Below are positions 1-8,416 of a DNA stretch of 64,000 nucleotides, one piece after another; position 1 is the first letter of the stretch, and the number at the start of each line of letters is the position of its first letter. The DNA comes from an uncultured Candidatus Melainabacteria bacterium. GTDB taxonomy: Bacteria > Cyanobacteriota > Vampirovibrionia > Gastranaerophilales > Gastranaerophilaceae. Under the pieces are notes generated by a model. That model saw only the letters and a list, made by a program, of their open reading frames with translations. It did no database searches and had not been told where the DNA came from. A program made the translations under genes and the position numbers. Location of the stretch: contig CAKUXD010000005.1 in NCBI GenBank assembly GCA_934699705.1, positions 9,864-73,863 of the forward strand. The letters are read 5' to 3'.

Positions 1-59
1 CTTGATTAAAAAAGTTTTTCAGAGTTTAATAAAAGATAAAGTTGAGGTAATTATTGCAA

Positions 60-623
60 ATGAAAAATCTCCATTTGAAAATATTTAGTTTAGCGATATT
101 TTTTATTTTATGTATTGGTACAACTTTTGCTTACCAAACTTTAGCTTTCGATTTTCCAAATGGTTCAGGAAACTGGATTGTGGCATATCATCGTTCTTTA
201 GGTAATGAAACAATCGTTCAGTATGTGCCATCTGGCCAAACGTATCAAAACTGGGATAGAACTTTGATAATTCATTCATATAAAAATTCTACACAAACAA
301 GTGCATTAACGTTATTACGTACGTTAACCGCTCAATTGGAAAATATAAATGATTATTCAAAATATCAGTATGAACGTATTACACAAACTGATGCGATTGC
401 TTCAAGATGCGTAATTGGCAACGCAAGAATGACTTCTCAATGCGATATTTACAGAGCAATGCAGTCTTTTGACGGATATTACACAATGCAATATATTAAC
501 AAAGATATGGAAAGCTTTAAAAGTAATTATTTTAATTGGCTGGAAGCAATGAAAAAAGCAAAACCTTATCAAGCACATTTTAGAAACGACAGATATTTGA
601 ATAAAGATAATTTTGAGTTGTAG
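60..623 (+). CDS. small secreted protein of unknown function
   Basis: About 187 residues. The N-terminus is a typical Sec signal: a Lys/His-containing start, a hydrophobic stretch (about residues 9-20) and a likely cleavage after TTFA, so the mature protein is extracytoplasmic. I do not recognise the mature domain; it has a Trp-rich beginning and several aromatic residues. There are two in-frame starts: TTG at 54, six bases after GAGG (44-47), and ATG at 60, twelve bases after it. ATG gives the better signal peptide but TTG has the better spacing. The stop is one base before the MATE start, so the two genes are probably co-transcribed. Confidence 0.6.
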   Translation: MKNLHLKIFSLAIFFILCIGTTFAYQTLAFDFPNGSGNWIVAYHRSLGNETIVQYVPSGQTYQNWDRTLIIHSYKNSTQTSALTLLRTLTAQLENINDYSKYQYERITQTDAIASRCVIGNARMTSQCDIYRAMQSFDGYYTMQYINKDMESFKSNYFNWLEAMKKAKPYQAHFRNDRYLNKDNFEL

Positions 624-624
624 T

Positions 625-1953
625 ATGACAAAAAGTTACAAAGAGTATGCAAAAGAGTTAATACACTTAGCTTGGCCTATTATAATGGGTCAAATTGGTT
701 TTACCTTTATTATGGCAGGTGATGTCTTTGTTGCGGGTAAATATTCAACTGACGTATTATCTGCCGTAAGCATTTCTAGTGCAATAACGAGTATAATTTT
801 TATATTCGGAATTGGTTTAATCATTAGTGTTTCGCCAGTTTTGTCAAATAGATTAGGTGCTAAAAAATCTGCTAAAAAGTTTTTTTATCCAACAATAATA
901 TTTTCGCAAATAGTTGCGTTTTTCTCAATGTTATTAATTTTTTCAACTATTCCATTAATGGAGCATATGGGCTTTAATCCAAAATTAATGCCTGATATTA
1001 GAATTTATACTTTTGTTTTTGCATTTTCAGCTTTTGGCGGATATTTACACGCAGCCTTAAAGGAATTTTTGCAGGCTTATGAGATAGTATTTTTCCCTAA
1101 TTTTATTGCAATTATCGGGATATTTTTGAATTTAATTTTTAATTGGGTATTCGCCTTTGGTTTTGGTGTAATCCCTTCTATGGGCGCAATGGGTTTGGGG
1201 CTTGCAAGTACGTTAATCAGAACTATTATGGGGCTTGCTTTATTTATATATTGTTTGTGTTATTTTCATTTCAAATTTGAAAAAATTAGTTCAAAATATT
1301 ACTCGTCATTAGTAAAAGTAGGTTTACCAATTTCTGTTGCTGTAAGTTTAGAATTTATAACTTTTAACTCTATGGCAATTCTTATGGGACGTGTAGATAG
1401 TGTATATGCTGCTGCACAAAATGTTTTGAGTGTAATTAGTACGGCATCATTTGTAATTCCGCTTTCTATTTCAAACGCAATTGCGGTAAAAGTTGGTTTT
1501 GCAAACGGAGCTAAAAATTTAATTGATGTGAAAAAATATTCTATTACTGGGGTTGTTTTATCTGTTGGCTTTATGGCGTTCTGTGGGGTATTTTTCGCAT
1601 TATTCCCATCATTTTTTGCAAGGATTTTTACAAACGATACAACTTTGATTGCAATTGTAACTCCAATTATGTATGCAGTTGCAGGATTTCAATGCTTTGA
1701 CGGTTTGCAAGTTTCTTGTGGCGGTGTTTTAAAAGGATTAAAGAAAACCTTTATGGTATCTTTGGCAAATTTCTTTGGCTACATTTTAATTGGAATTTCG
1801 TTAGGTGCTTTTTTAGCCTTTAAAATGCATTTAAATTTACTTGGTTTTTGGATTGGTATTGGAATTTCTTCTGCTTGTGTTGGCTCTATTTTGGTATTTG
1901 AAATTGTTAAAACATATCAAAAAATGTTGAAAGTACAAGAAGGGCGAATTTGA
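625..1953 (+). CDS. MATE family multidrug/toxin efflux transporter
   Basis: 443 residues with about twelve hydrophobic segments in two halves. The N-terminal segment (HLAWPIIMGQIGFTFIMAGD) is the characteristic first helix of MATE/NorM/DinF exporters, which extrude drugs or metabolites in exchange for Na+ or H+ across the inner membrane. Length is normal for the family (about 440-460). I chose ATG 625 rather than the TTG at 613, since ATG follows the preceding stop by one base. The substrate cannot be deduced. Its last codons form the left arm of the hairpin at 1942-1971. Confidence 0.9.
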   Translation: MTKSYKEYAKELIHLAWPIIMGQIGFTFIMAGDVFVAGKYSTDVLSAVSISSAITSIIFIFGIGLIISVSPVLSNRLGAKKSAKKFFYPTIIFSQIVAFFSMLLIFSTIPLMEHMGFNPKLMPDIRIYTFVFAFSAFGGYLHAALKEFLQAYEIVFFPNFIAIIGIFLNLIFNWVFAFGFGVIPSMGAMGLGLASTLIRTIMGLALFIYCLCYFHFKFEKISSKYYSSLVKVGLPISVAVSLEFITFNSMAILMGRVDSVYAAAQNVLSVISTASFVIPLSISNAIAVKVGFANGAKNLIDVKKYSITGVVLSVGFMAFCGVFFALFPSFFARIFTNDTTLIAIVTPIMYAVAGFQCFDGLQVSCGGVLKGLKKTFMVSLANFFGYILIGISLGAFLAFKMHLNLLGFWIGIGISSACVGSILVFEIVKTYQKMLKVQEGRI

Positions 1954-1971
1954 CGTTCGTCAAATTCGCCC
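1942..1971. terminator. GC-rich hairpin between convergent genes
   Basis: The perfect inverted repeat GGGCGAATTTGACG / CGTCAAATTCGCCC lies between the convergent MATE and SLH genes and includes the MATE stop codon. There is no clear U-tract on either strand, so it may be a bidirectional terminator or an mRNA 3'-end stabiliser. It belongs to a series of similar hairpins in this window. Confidence 0.55.
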
Positions 1972-1999
1972 TCATCTGCGTAAAGACTATTAAATAGCT

Positions 2000-3913
2000 T
2001 TACTCTTGGGTACAACCGAATGCAATTGTAATTTGTTCTCTTGGGTTAACCGCAGAGATTTTTGCACCTTTAGGGTCAACTAAGTAAGCAACTTCGTCGC
2101 CTGAGGTTTGGAATAAGCCCATAGTACCTGATAGAGCTGTTCTTGTTGTGTCAACAGGAGCTTTAACAGATTCTACGATAGCATCACCGAAACTTCTGCC
2201 TGCGGCTTTAAATTGACCTTGAGAAACTTCACCTAACGATGTACCTACACCGCCAGAAACGCTTTCAACTGCGTTACCAAGGTTAGTTACAATACCACCT
2301 ACGGCTCTTGCTGAGTTACCAACAAGTGCACCAGCCCATGTGAATGGGAATGTAAGTGTTCTTGCTACTAAGTGTGGATTTTTTGTTTTGTTAATTTGAG
2401 CAGTTAAAATTTGTTTTGGTAATTCTGCCTTGCAATCACCGTTTTGAATTTCAGTAAATGCAAGTTTTAATGCACCTTTGTCTTTACCGTTTGGTCTGAT
2501 AACTTCAATAACTTTACCATTTACACGAGAACCGCAAGGGTAAACCTGACCATTAATTGTAACTTCTTCAAGTGTTGTTGCTGCAAATCTTTGACCAACT
2601 TGTGCAGATTTTGCGTTAACTTGATCTAAAAATTCTAATCGTAGGGTTGGAATTTTTACGACTTCTTGATTTTCTAAATATGCTTGTTTAGAAGTATCAA
2701 GAGGACAAGCTGAGTTTGCAGTTTTTGGGTTGCTATCGTAACCGCCTGCTACACGTACATTTTGTAACATTGAAGCAATATCTGCACGAGAAGCTGCTTT
2801 ATTTGGCATAATCATGTCTGAATTTGGTAAATCAGATAAAGCACCGTTTTCAATTGCAGTTGCTATTGGAATTTGCGACCAAGTTGGCAGTTTTGAACCG
2901 TCTTTATATTTTGATAAAATTTCTTGAGCTTTACATTCATCAATACTACAATTATTTAAACCTTTTGCCATTGCAGTAAGTGCTTCTGCTCTTGTAACGT
3001 GATTATTTGGCATAAATTTGCCGTTTGGATAACCCTTCATTAAGTTTTCATCTACTGCCTTTGCAATTAATGGATTTGCCCAGTTGCTTGCAGGTACATC
3101 TGAGAAAATACATTTTGGTGCAAGTGCGCAACTATCCATGTTAAATCCTTTTACAAGCATTGTTGCAAATTCTGCACGAGTTACGTTTCTGTTTGGTTTG
3201 AACATTTTATCAGGATAGCCGACAACAACGTCATTCATAGCTAATTTGTCGATATCACAAGATGCCCAATGTTGTTCTGGTACATCAGGGAAATAATTTA
3301 GTAAATTAGCAGCTGCTCCCGTCATGCCTTTTAAATTTGATTTTAAATCAAAAGGCTCGTATGTTCTTTTTAGTGCGTCTATTGAATTTTCTGTGTGAAT
3401 ATCAATTGGGCAACTTCCGTCAACATAGCTTTCATCGCTATTTACGTTTACGCCATTAATTGTATCCATATTTGAATTTAGATATGGTAATTTACTTGCA
3501 GCGCCAGTCATTGAACCTTCAGAGGAAATAATTGCGCCTGAAATATTCGGATCTAATTGATTTTCGCTAGATGTTATTGAATTTGCTTTTTCGCCAATGT
3601 AGTTATTTGTACCATAAATAGCGTTTGGATATCCGTAAATTTGTTTCATATCTTTTCTATCTGTGGTTTGTGCAGATGCACAACTTGCACATGTCGGTTG
3701 AGGCATTTTTGCACATCTTTCGTTTTCATCTTTTTTGCATTTACATTTTGTTTTTTGTTTATGACATTTATCACATTTTTTGCTAACCTTTTCACAAGGT
3801 GCTTTTACTTCTGCCTTATCTCCACAAGGACACGCCGCAATTGCATTTGATAAAGCACTTGCACTTATGCCTAATGCGATTAATGCTGCTACTGTTAACT
3901 TTTTAAATTTCAT
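2000..3913 (-). CDS. SLH-domain surface protein with Cys-rich N-terminal region
   Basis: 637 residues. A Sec signal peptide occupies about residues 1-27 (cleavage near NAIAA). Residues 28-78 form an unusual Cys/Lys-rich segment with ten cysteines (CxC, CxxC spacing). From about residue 208 there are three S-layer homology repeats; the first two keep the FxDV...W, GYP...F.P and TRAE core, while the third is degenerate. The C-terminal part (from about residue 420) contains a small beta-rich module and a Gly/Ala-rich tail. SLH domains bind secondary cell-wall polymers or peptidoglycan, so this is probably an envelope or outer-membrane anchoring protein. TAAGGAGGTT sits just upstream of the ATG. 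Confidence 0.85.
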   Translation of the reverse strand: MKFKKLTVAALIALGISASALSNAIAACPCGDKAEVKAPCEKVSKKCDKCHKQKTKCKCKKDENERCAKMPQPTCASCASAQTTDRKDMKQIYGYPNAIYGTNNYIGEKANSITSSENQLDPNISGAIISSEGSMTGAASKLPYLNSNMDTINGVNVNSDESYVDGSCPIDIHTENSIDALKRTYEPFDLKSNLKGMTGAAANLLNYFPDVPEQHWASCDIDKLAMNDVVVGYPDKMFKPNRNVTRAEFATMLVKGFNMDSCALAPKCIFSDVPASNWANPLIAKAVDENLMKGYPNGKFMPNNHVTRAEALTAMAKGLNNCSIDECKAQEILSKYKDGSKLPTWSQIPIATAIENGALSDLPNSDMIMPNKAASRADIASMLQNVRVAGGYDSNPKTANSACPLDTSKQAYLENQEVVKIPTLRLEFLDQVNAKSAQVGQRFAATTLEEVTINGQVYPCGSRVNGKVIEVIRPNGKDKGALKLAFTEIQNGDCKAELPKQILTAQINKTKNPHLVARTLTFPFTWAGALVGNSARAVGGIVTNLGNAVESVSGGVGTSLGEVSQGQFKAAGRSFGDAIVESVKAPVDTTRTALSGTMGLFQTSGDEVAYLVDPKGAKISAVNPREQITIAFGCTQE

Positions 3914-4113
3914 TTTTTAAAACCTCCTTATTTAATGTTATTTTTAAGTGTTTTTTTCTCTTTTTTATGATTATGTATTTTAAATCGTTTTATAACATTG
4001 TCGAAATCGGTTATATCATTGGATAATTTAAATATAACTTTTTGGGTAAGGGTATGGAAAAATTTTTGTGTTTCGTATATGATTAAATAAGACACAGTTG
4101 GAAGAAGGTTCAA

Positions 4114-5145
4114 ATGAAAATAGGAATACCAAGAGGTTTATCATTTTATAACATATATCCTTTTTTATATGGTTTTTTTAACGCAATAGGCATTGAAATA
4201 GTTTTATCAGATAAAACCACTAAAAAAACTTTATCAAGCGGTTCATCTTTGGTTGTTACGGAAACATGTTTGCCTGTTAAAATATTTGTAGGGCATGTTT
4301 TAAATTTGATTGAAAAAGGTGTGGAAAAGATTTTTATTCCGTCAATTCAATCAATTGCACCAAAAATTTATAACTGCTCAAAAATCAGAGGACTTCCTGA
4401 TTTAATAAGAAATGTTGTTAAAAAAGATTTTCAAATCATAGAACCTACTTTTGATAAATCAGCTAAAAACCAAGGTTTATATGAATTTTTACTAGAGTGC
4501 GTAAAACCTTTTGGTATTATGGATATGGCTAAAATTAAAAAAGCCTCAAAAGCTGGTTGGAAAGTTTATAATAATTTTCAAGTTATGTTAAAATCAGGTA
4601 TGTCTTACGAAAAAGCCTTAAAACAAGCAACTTCAGGCAAATTATTGATAGAAAAAGACGAAAAAGAGTATCCAATTTCAATTGCTTTGGTTTCTCACGC
4701 TTACAATATTTATGACGAACGTGCCTCTATGAAAGTTATTGATAAACTTAACAAAATGGGGGTTAAAGTTTATACAGCCTTCCAATTAACTGATGAGCAG
4801 TTGCAAGAAGGCGTTGCGTCTTTAGGTCAGCAAGTTTATTGGGCTAACGAAGCCGAAATGACTGGTTGTGCAGGTTATTATTTAAAAGATAATAAAATTG
4901 ACGGGATTATTACAATAACAGCATTCGGTTGTGGACCTGATTCTTTAATGATTGAAAGAATTACAAGACGCTCTAAACAATTCAGCAAGCCTCTTTTAAA
5001 CTTAACAATTGATGAACATACTGGTGAAGCAGGATTTATTACTCGTTTAGAAGCATTTGTTGATATGCTTTATCGTAAAAAACGTTCACAAGGTATTGTT
5101 GATGAAGGTTTTGCGCCAACCTCAAACGTTATGGAATTTATATAA
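4114..5145 (+). CDS. acyl-CoA dehydratase activase-related protein (DUF2229 type)
   Basis: 343 residues. The opening MKIGIPRGLSFY, the TETCLPVK motif around residue 50, the conserved YNC at about residue 90 and a late FGCGPDS resemble the DUF2229 proteins that accompany 2-hydroxyacyl-CoA dehydratase activases and bind Fe-S clusters through Cys. The family is known mainly as a C-terminal part of large activase-like proteins; here it stands alone. No activase or dehydratase subunit lies beside it, so the substrate is unknown. AGAAGG precedes the ATG. The gene is divergent from the SLH gene across a 200-bp spacer with no other visible gene. Confidence 0.7.
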   Translation: MKIGIPRGLSFYNIYPFLYGFFNAIGIEIVLSDKTTKKTLSSGSSLVVTETCLPVKIFVGHVLNLIEKGVEKIFIPSIQSIAPKIYNCSKIRGLPDLIRNVVKKDFQIIEPTFDKSAKNQGLYEFLLECVKPFGIMDMAKIKKASKAGWKVYNNFQVMLKSGMSYEKALKQATSGKLLIEKDEKEYPISIALVSHAYNIYDERASMKVIDKLNKMGVKVYTAFQLTDEQLQEGVASLGQQVYWANEAEMTGCAGYYLKDNKIDGIITITAFGCGPDSLMIERITRRSKQFSKPLLNLTIDEHTGEAGFITRLEAFVDMLYRKKRSQGIVDEGFAPTSNVMEFI

Positions 5146-5199
5146 GAAATATATCCGCTAAATAATATTTCTAATGACAAGATAATTTATAATTTATGT

Positions 5200-6276
5200 T
5201 TATTCTTCGTTGTTATTGTCTTTTAGTGGATTAATATTTTTCTTTCTGGTAATTGCAATCAAACTTAAACCAAACATGATAAGTAATAAAATTATCATAT
5301 AAATCAGGTAATGACCAATTGAACCTACTAGAGCAGTTGCGATTGCACCCCCTGCAATTGCAACAAGAGTAAGTATTGCTACGGTTTTATTTTGTGAAAA
5401 ACCAGCTTTTAGCAACTTGTGGTGAATATGTTCTGCGTCAGCCACAAATGGCGAAGTCCCTTTTAAAATACGTCTTAAACTAGAGAAAGTTATATCTATA
5501 ATAGGTACTGCTAAAACCACAAAAGGTAAGAAAATAGCCAAAGTTGCCGTTTTCATAACCCCTGTTATTGAAAGTGATGCAAGCAAAAATCCTGCAAATA
5601 ACGCACCAGAATCTCCCATAAATATTTTTGCTGGATTAAAATTATATGCCAAAAATGCAAGCATAGAACCAGCTAAAATAAATGCAATTAAAGCGCTTAT
5701 CGAATTTGATGGTGTCATTGAAACTGCCACAATCGCTAAAGTGATTGAATTTACTGTAATTACAGAGCCTGCAAGTCCGTCAACACCGTCAATAAAGTTT
5801 ACAGCATTACAAATACCTACAATCCATAAAAGGGTTATTGGATAAGATAACAAGCCCAATTCAAAAACTCCACCAAAAGGATTATAAATTGTATCAATTT
5901 TAACGCCTAAAAGATATACAATAGTTACAATTGCAATTTGAATAAATAATTTGAATTTTGCGTTTAAGTTATAAACATCGTCAATTAAGCCTAATAAAAA
6001 CATTAATGAACCACCCAAAAGAATACCTGAAAGCAGGCTTCCATAAGGATAGTAGCTTAAAAATACCAAAAGTAAGAAAGTTAGCATTGTACTTGACCAA
6101 ATAGCCACGCCACCTAGTCTTGAAACAGGCTTTTTATGAATTTTTCTTTCATTTGGAAGGTCAACTAAACCTTCTTTTTTTGAATATGCGATTACTAAAG
6201 GTACAATGAATACGCCCAAAATAAGGGAAATTAATGCGCCAATTATATGTACCTGTGCTTGTCCTAGAGTAAGAAT
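5200..6276 (-). CDS. WecA/TagO/MraY-family glycosyl-1-phosphate transferase
   Basis: Polytopic enzyme (about ten membrane helices) that transfers a sugar-1-phosphate to undecaprenyl phosphate at the start of envelope polysaccharide synthesis. Seen: the VDLPNERKIHKKPVSRLGG loop, the Asp-rich GLIDDVYNL, NAVNFIDGVDGLAG and MGDSGALF motifs, and the HIHH loop near the C-terminus, which favours WecA/TagO over MraY. The first ATG/GTG/TTG in frame (TTG at 6219) would remove the first membrane helix and has no ribosome-binding site. Reading upstream in frame, an ATT at 6276 follows AGGAG by eight bases and restores a full-length N-terminus, so I place the start there. It is downstream of glyA in the same direction. 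Confidence 0.8.
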   Translation of the reverse strand: MLTLGQAQVHIIGALISLILGVFIVPLVIAYSKKEGLVDLPNERKIHKKPVSRLGGVAIWSSTMLTFLLLVFLSYYPYGSLLSGILLGGSLMFLLGLIDDVYNLNAKFKLFIQIAIVTIVYLLGVKIDTIYNPFGGVFELGLLSYPITLLWIVGICNAVNFIDGVDGLAGSVITVNSITLAIVAVSMTPSNSISALIAFILAGSMLAFLAYNFNPAKIFMGDSGALFAGFLLASLSITGVMKTATLAIFLPFVVLAVPIIDITFSSLRRILKGTSPFVADAEHIHHKLLKAGFSQNKTVAILTLVAIAGGAIATALVGSIGHYLIYMIILLLIMFGLSLIAITRKKNINPLKDNNNEE

Positions 6277-6307
6277 TGTTTTATCTCCTATTTTAAGATG
6301 TTTTTAT

Positions 6308-7546
6308 TTAATTATACAACGGATATTTTTTGCAAAGTTTTAAAGATCTTTCTTTAAGATTTTTTAAAGCAACTTCGTTATCTGAAGCGAAAATTGCGCC
6401 AGAAATTATTTTTGCAATTTCTGTCATATCTTCTTCTTTAAATCCTCTTGTTGTAACTGCTGCTGTGCCAAGTCTTATACCGCTTGTAACAAATGGACTT
6501 TGTGGGTCATTTGGAACTGTATTTTTATTTGCAGTAATTCCAACAACTTCTAAAACATTTGCCATGTCTTTACCAGTTTTACCTTGACGTCTTAAATCAA
6601 GTGTCATTAAGTGATTTTCTGTACCACCACCAATAATATCAAGACCTTCGTCCATTAAACCGTTTGCAAGGGCTTGTGCATTTTTAATAATTTGTTCTGC
6701 ATAAGTCTTAAATTCTGGTTTTGATGCTTCAAGTAAAGCAATTGCTTTACCTGCAATAATATGTTCTAACGGACCACCCTGAATTCCAGGGAAAACAGCT
6801 TTATCAATGCCTAAAGCATGTTCTTCTTTACACATAATAATTCCGCCTCTTGGACCTCTTAAAGTTTTGTGTGTTGTTGTTGTAACAAAATCCGCATAAG
6901 GCGCTGGAGATGGGTGAACTCCACCTGCAACTAAACCTGCAATGTGAGCAATATCTACCATTAAATATGCACCCACCATATCTGCGATTTCTTTAAATCT
7001 TTTGAAGTCAATGATTTTGGAATAATTACTTGCACCAGCAATAATCATTTTTGGTTTATGTTCTTTTGCTAGTTTTTCAACATTATCATAATCAATTTCG
7101 CCATTCTCATTAACACCGTAACTTACAATATTGAAGTACATTCCAGAAAAATTAACAGGTGAACCATGTGAAAGATGTCCACCATTTGACAAATCCATAC
7201 CCATAACGGTATCACCATGCTTTAATGCGTACAAAAATACTGCCATATTTGCTTGTGCGCCTGAATGTGGTTGTACATTAGCATGGTCCATTTTGAAAAG
7301 TTCGCATGCTCTTTTTTGCGCCAATTCCTCTATTGCATCAATGTTATCGCACCCGTTATAAAATCTTTTATGTGGTTTTCCTTCTGCGTATTTGTTTGTT
7401 AAAACAGTTCCGCAAGCTGCCATTACAGCTGGTGATGTGAAGTTTTCACTTGCAATAAGTTCAATGGTTTCTTGTTGTCTGTTTAATTCTTTTTCTACAA
7501 GTTCTGCAACTTGTGGGTCTGTTTGTCTTATAATGTCTAATTCCAT
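6308..7546 (-). CDS. glyA: serine hydroxymethyltransferase
   Basis: 412 residues, the normal bacterial length. This PLP enzyme interconverts serine plus tetrahydrofolate with glycine plus methylene-tetrahydrofolate in the cytoplasm. Diagnostic features are IELIASENFTS near the N-terminus, KRFYNGC, AHIAGLVAGG and the PLP-lysine site TTTHKTLRGPRGG. AAGGAG lies seven bases before the ATG. The next gene (WecA-like) begins about 30 bases after its stop, so the two probably share a transcript. Confidence 0.97.
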   Translation of the reverse strand: MELDIIRQTDPQVAELVEKELNRQQETIELIASENFTSPAVMAACGTVLTNKYAEGKPHKRFYNGCDNIDAIEELAQKRACELFKMDHANVQPHSGAQANMAVFLYALKHGDTVMGMDLSNGGHLSHGSPVNFSGMYFNIVSYGVNENGEIDYDNVEKLAKEHKPKMIIAGASNYSKIIDFKRFKEIADMVGAYLMVDIAHIAGLVAGGVHPSPAPYADFVTTTTHKTLRGPRGGIIMCKEEHALGIDKAVFPGIQGGPLEHIIAGKAIALLEASKPEFKTYAEQIIKNAQALANGLMDEGLDIIGGGTENHLMTLDLRRQGKTGKDMANVLEVVGITANKNTVPNDPQSPFVTSGIRLGTAAVTTRGFKEEDMTEIAKIISGAIFASDNEVALKNLKERSLKLCKKYPLYN

Positions 7547-7609
7547 TTACCTACTCCTTAATAACTTGATTAAGTATAGGCCAAAAAAAACTTTTGGGCA
7601 AATTGTAAC

Positions 7610-7641
7610 AAAAAAGACCCCGATTATCGAGGTCTTTTTTT
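7610..7641 (-). terminator. intrinsic terminator of the LysM gene
   Basis: Reading the minus strand, the stem GACCTCGAT / ATCGGGGTC (with one G-U pair) is followed by TTTTTT. It lies just after the LysM gene stop and before glyA, separating the two transcripts. Confidence 0.8.
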
Positions 7642-7658
7642 ACTTTGTGTTTAAACTA

Positions 7659-8240
7659 TTAATGAAGTGGTATTATTAACCTTTGGCCAATTTGTAAAGC
7701 GTTTGGATTTGATAAGTGGTTAGCTTCTTTAATAGCTTTTTCGTGTTCAACTCTGTATGAACCATAAAATCTAATAATAATACTTTCTAAAGTATCACCA
7801 TTTTGCACTGTATAAGTTTCTTGAGAACTGCCAGTTGTTGCTTTTACTGAGGTCGCGGTTGTAATATCTTTATCAGCAGGAATAAATGTTATTGCAGTAT
7901 CTTCAATTTTTGTTTCTGCTGGTTTAACTGCAATATCAGAAACAGATTCATTGACTGTTTTCATTGAAAAACTTATCAAGGTTGTGATAATAAGCATTAC
8001 AACTGCACCTGCGATAAAACCTGTAATTAAATATACAGTAGGTGATTTATCTTGTTTCGTTCTTTGTTTGAAGTTATCCCATAAAATATCCAACTCGCGT
8101 TCTTTTAATTGTTCAGTTGGAACACATTTTACGGGAGCATTAGAAGTATTCATTGTTTGACGTCTGTATTTAGCCAAAGCTTCAAGCATTTGAATCTTTT
8201 CTTTAGATAAATTCGCGCGTCTTAATGTTGAGCTTTTCAT
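7659..8240 (-). CDS. membrane-anchored LysM-domain protein
   Basis: 193 residues. A cytoplasmic basic N-terminal region (about 1-75) is followed by one membrane segment (about 76-100), a Thr/Ala-rich linker, and a C-terminal LysM domain (about 145-192) with the usual YTVQNGDTL start and NPNALQIGQRLIIP end. LysM binds the glycan part of peptidoglycan, so the protein probably links the inner membrane to the wall. Start ATG is preceded by GGAGAAGG. It has no catalytic domain, and its exact role is not deducible. Confidence 0.8.
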   Translation of the reverse strand: MKSSTLRRANLSKEKIQMLEALAKYRRQTMNTSNAPVKCVPTEQLKERELDILWDNFKQRTKQDKSPTVYLITGFIAGAVVMLIITTLISFSMKTVNESVSDIAVKPAETKIEDTAITFIPADKDITTATSVKATTGSSQETYTVQNGDTLESIIIRFYGSYRVEHEKAIKEANHLSNPNALQIGQRLIIPLH

Positions 8241-8416
8241 GTTTTCCTTCTCCAGTTAGTCTAATTTAACTCTCAATGTAATATTATCATAATTAATTAT
8301 TTCAAACAAGTTTAAAGTTTGAAATTAGTCTATACAGATGAATTTTGATTTAAAATGTTAAACTTTGTTTTTTTTACTTCCGAAAGATTTTGTACATACA
8401 CAAGGAGATTTTACAA

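Noticed and set aside
3928..4113. 61-codon minus-strand frame in the SLH/activase spacer
   Set aside because: Lys/His-rich AT-driven translation, no ribosome-binding site and it covers the promoter region of both neighbours.
7547..7658. Glycine riboswitch upstream of glyA
   Set aside because: The spacer is only about 110 bases, mostly occupied by the LysM terminator, and shows no aptamer-like conserved sequence.
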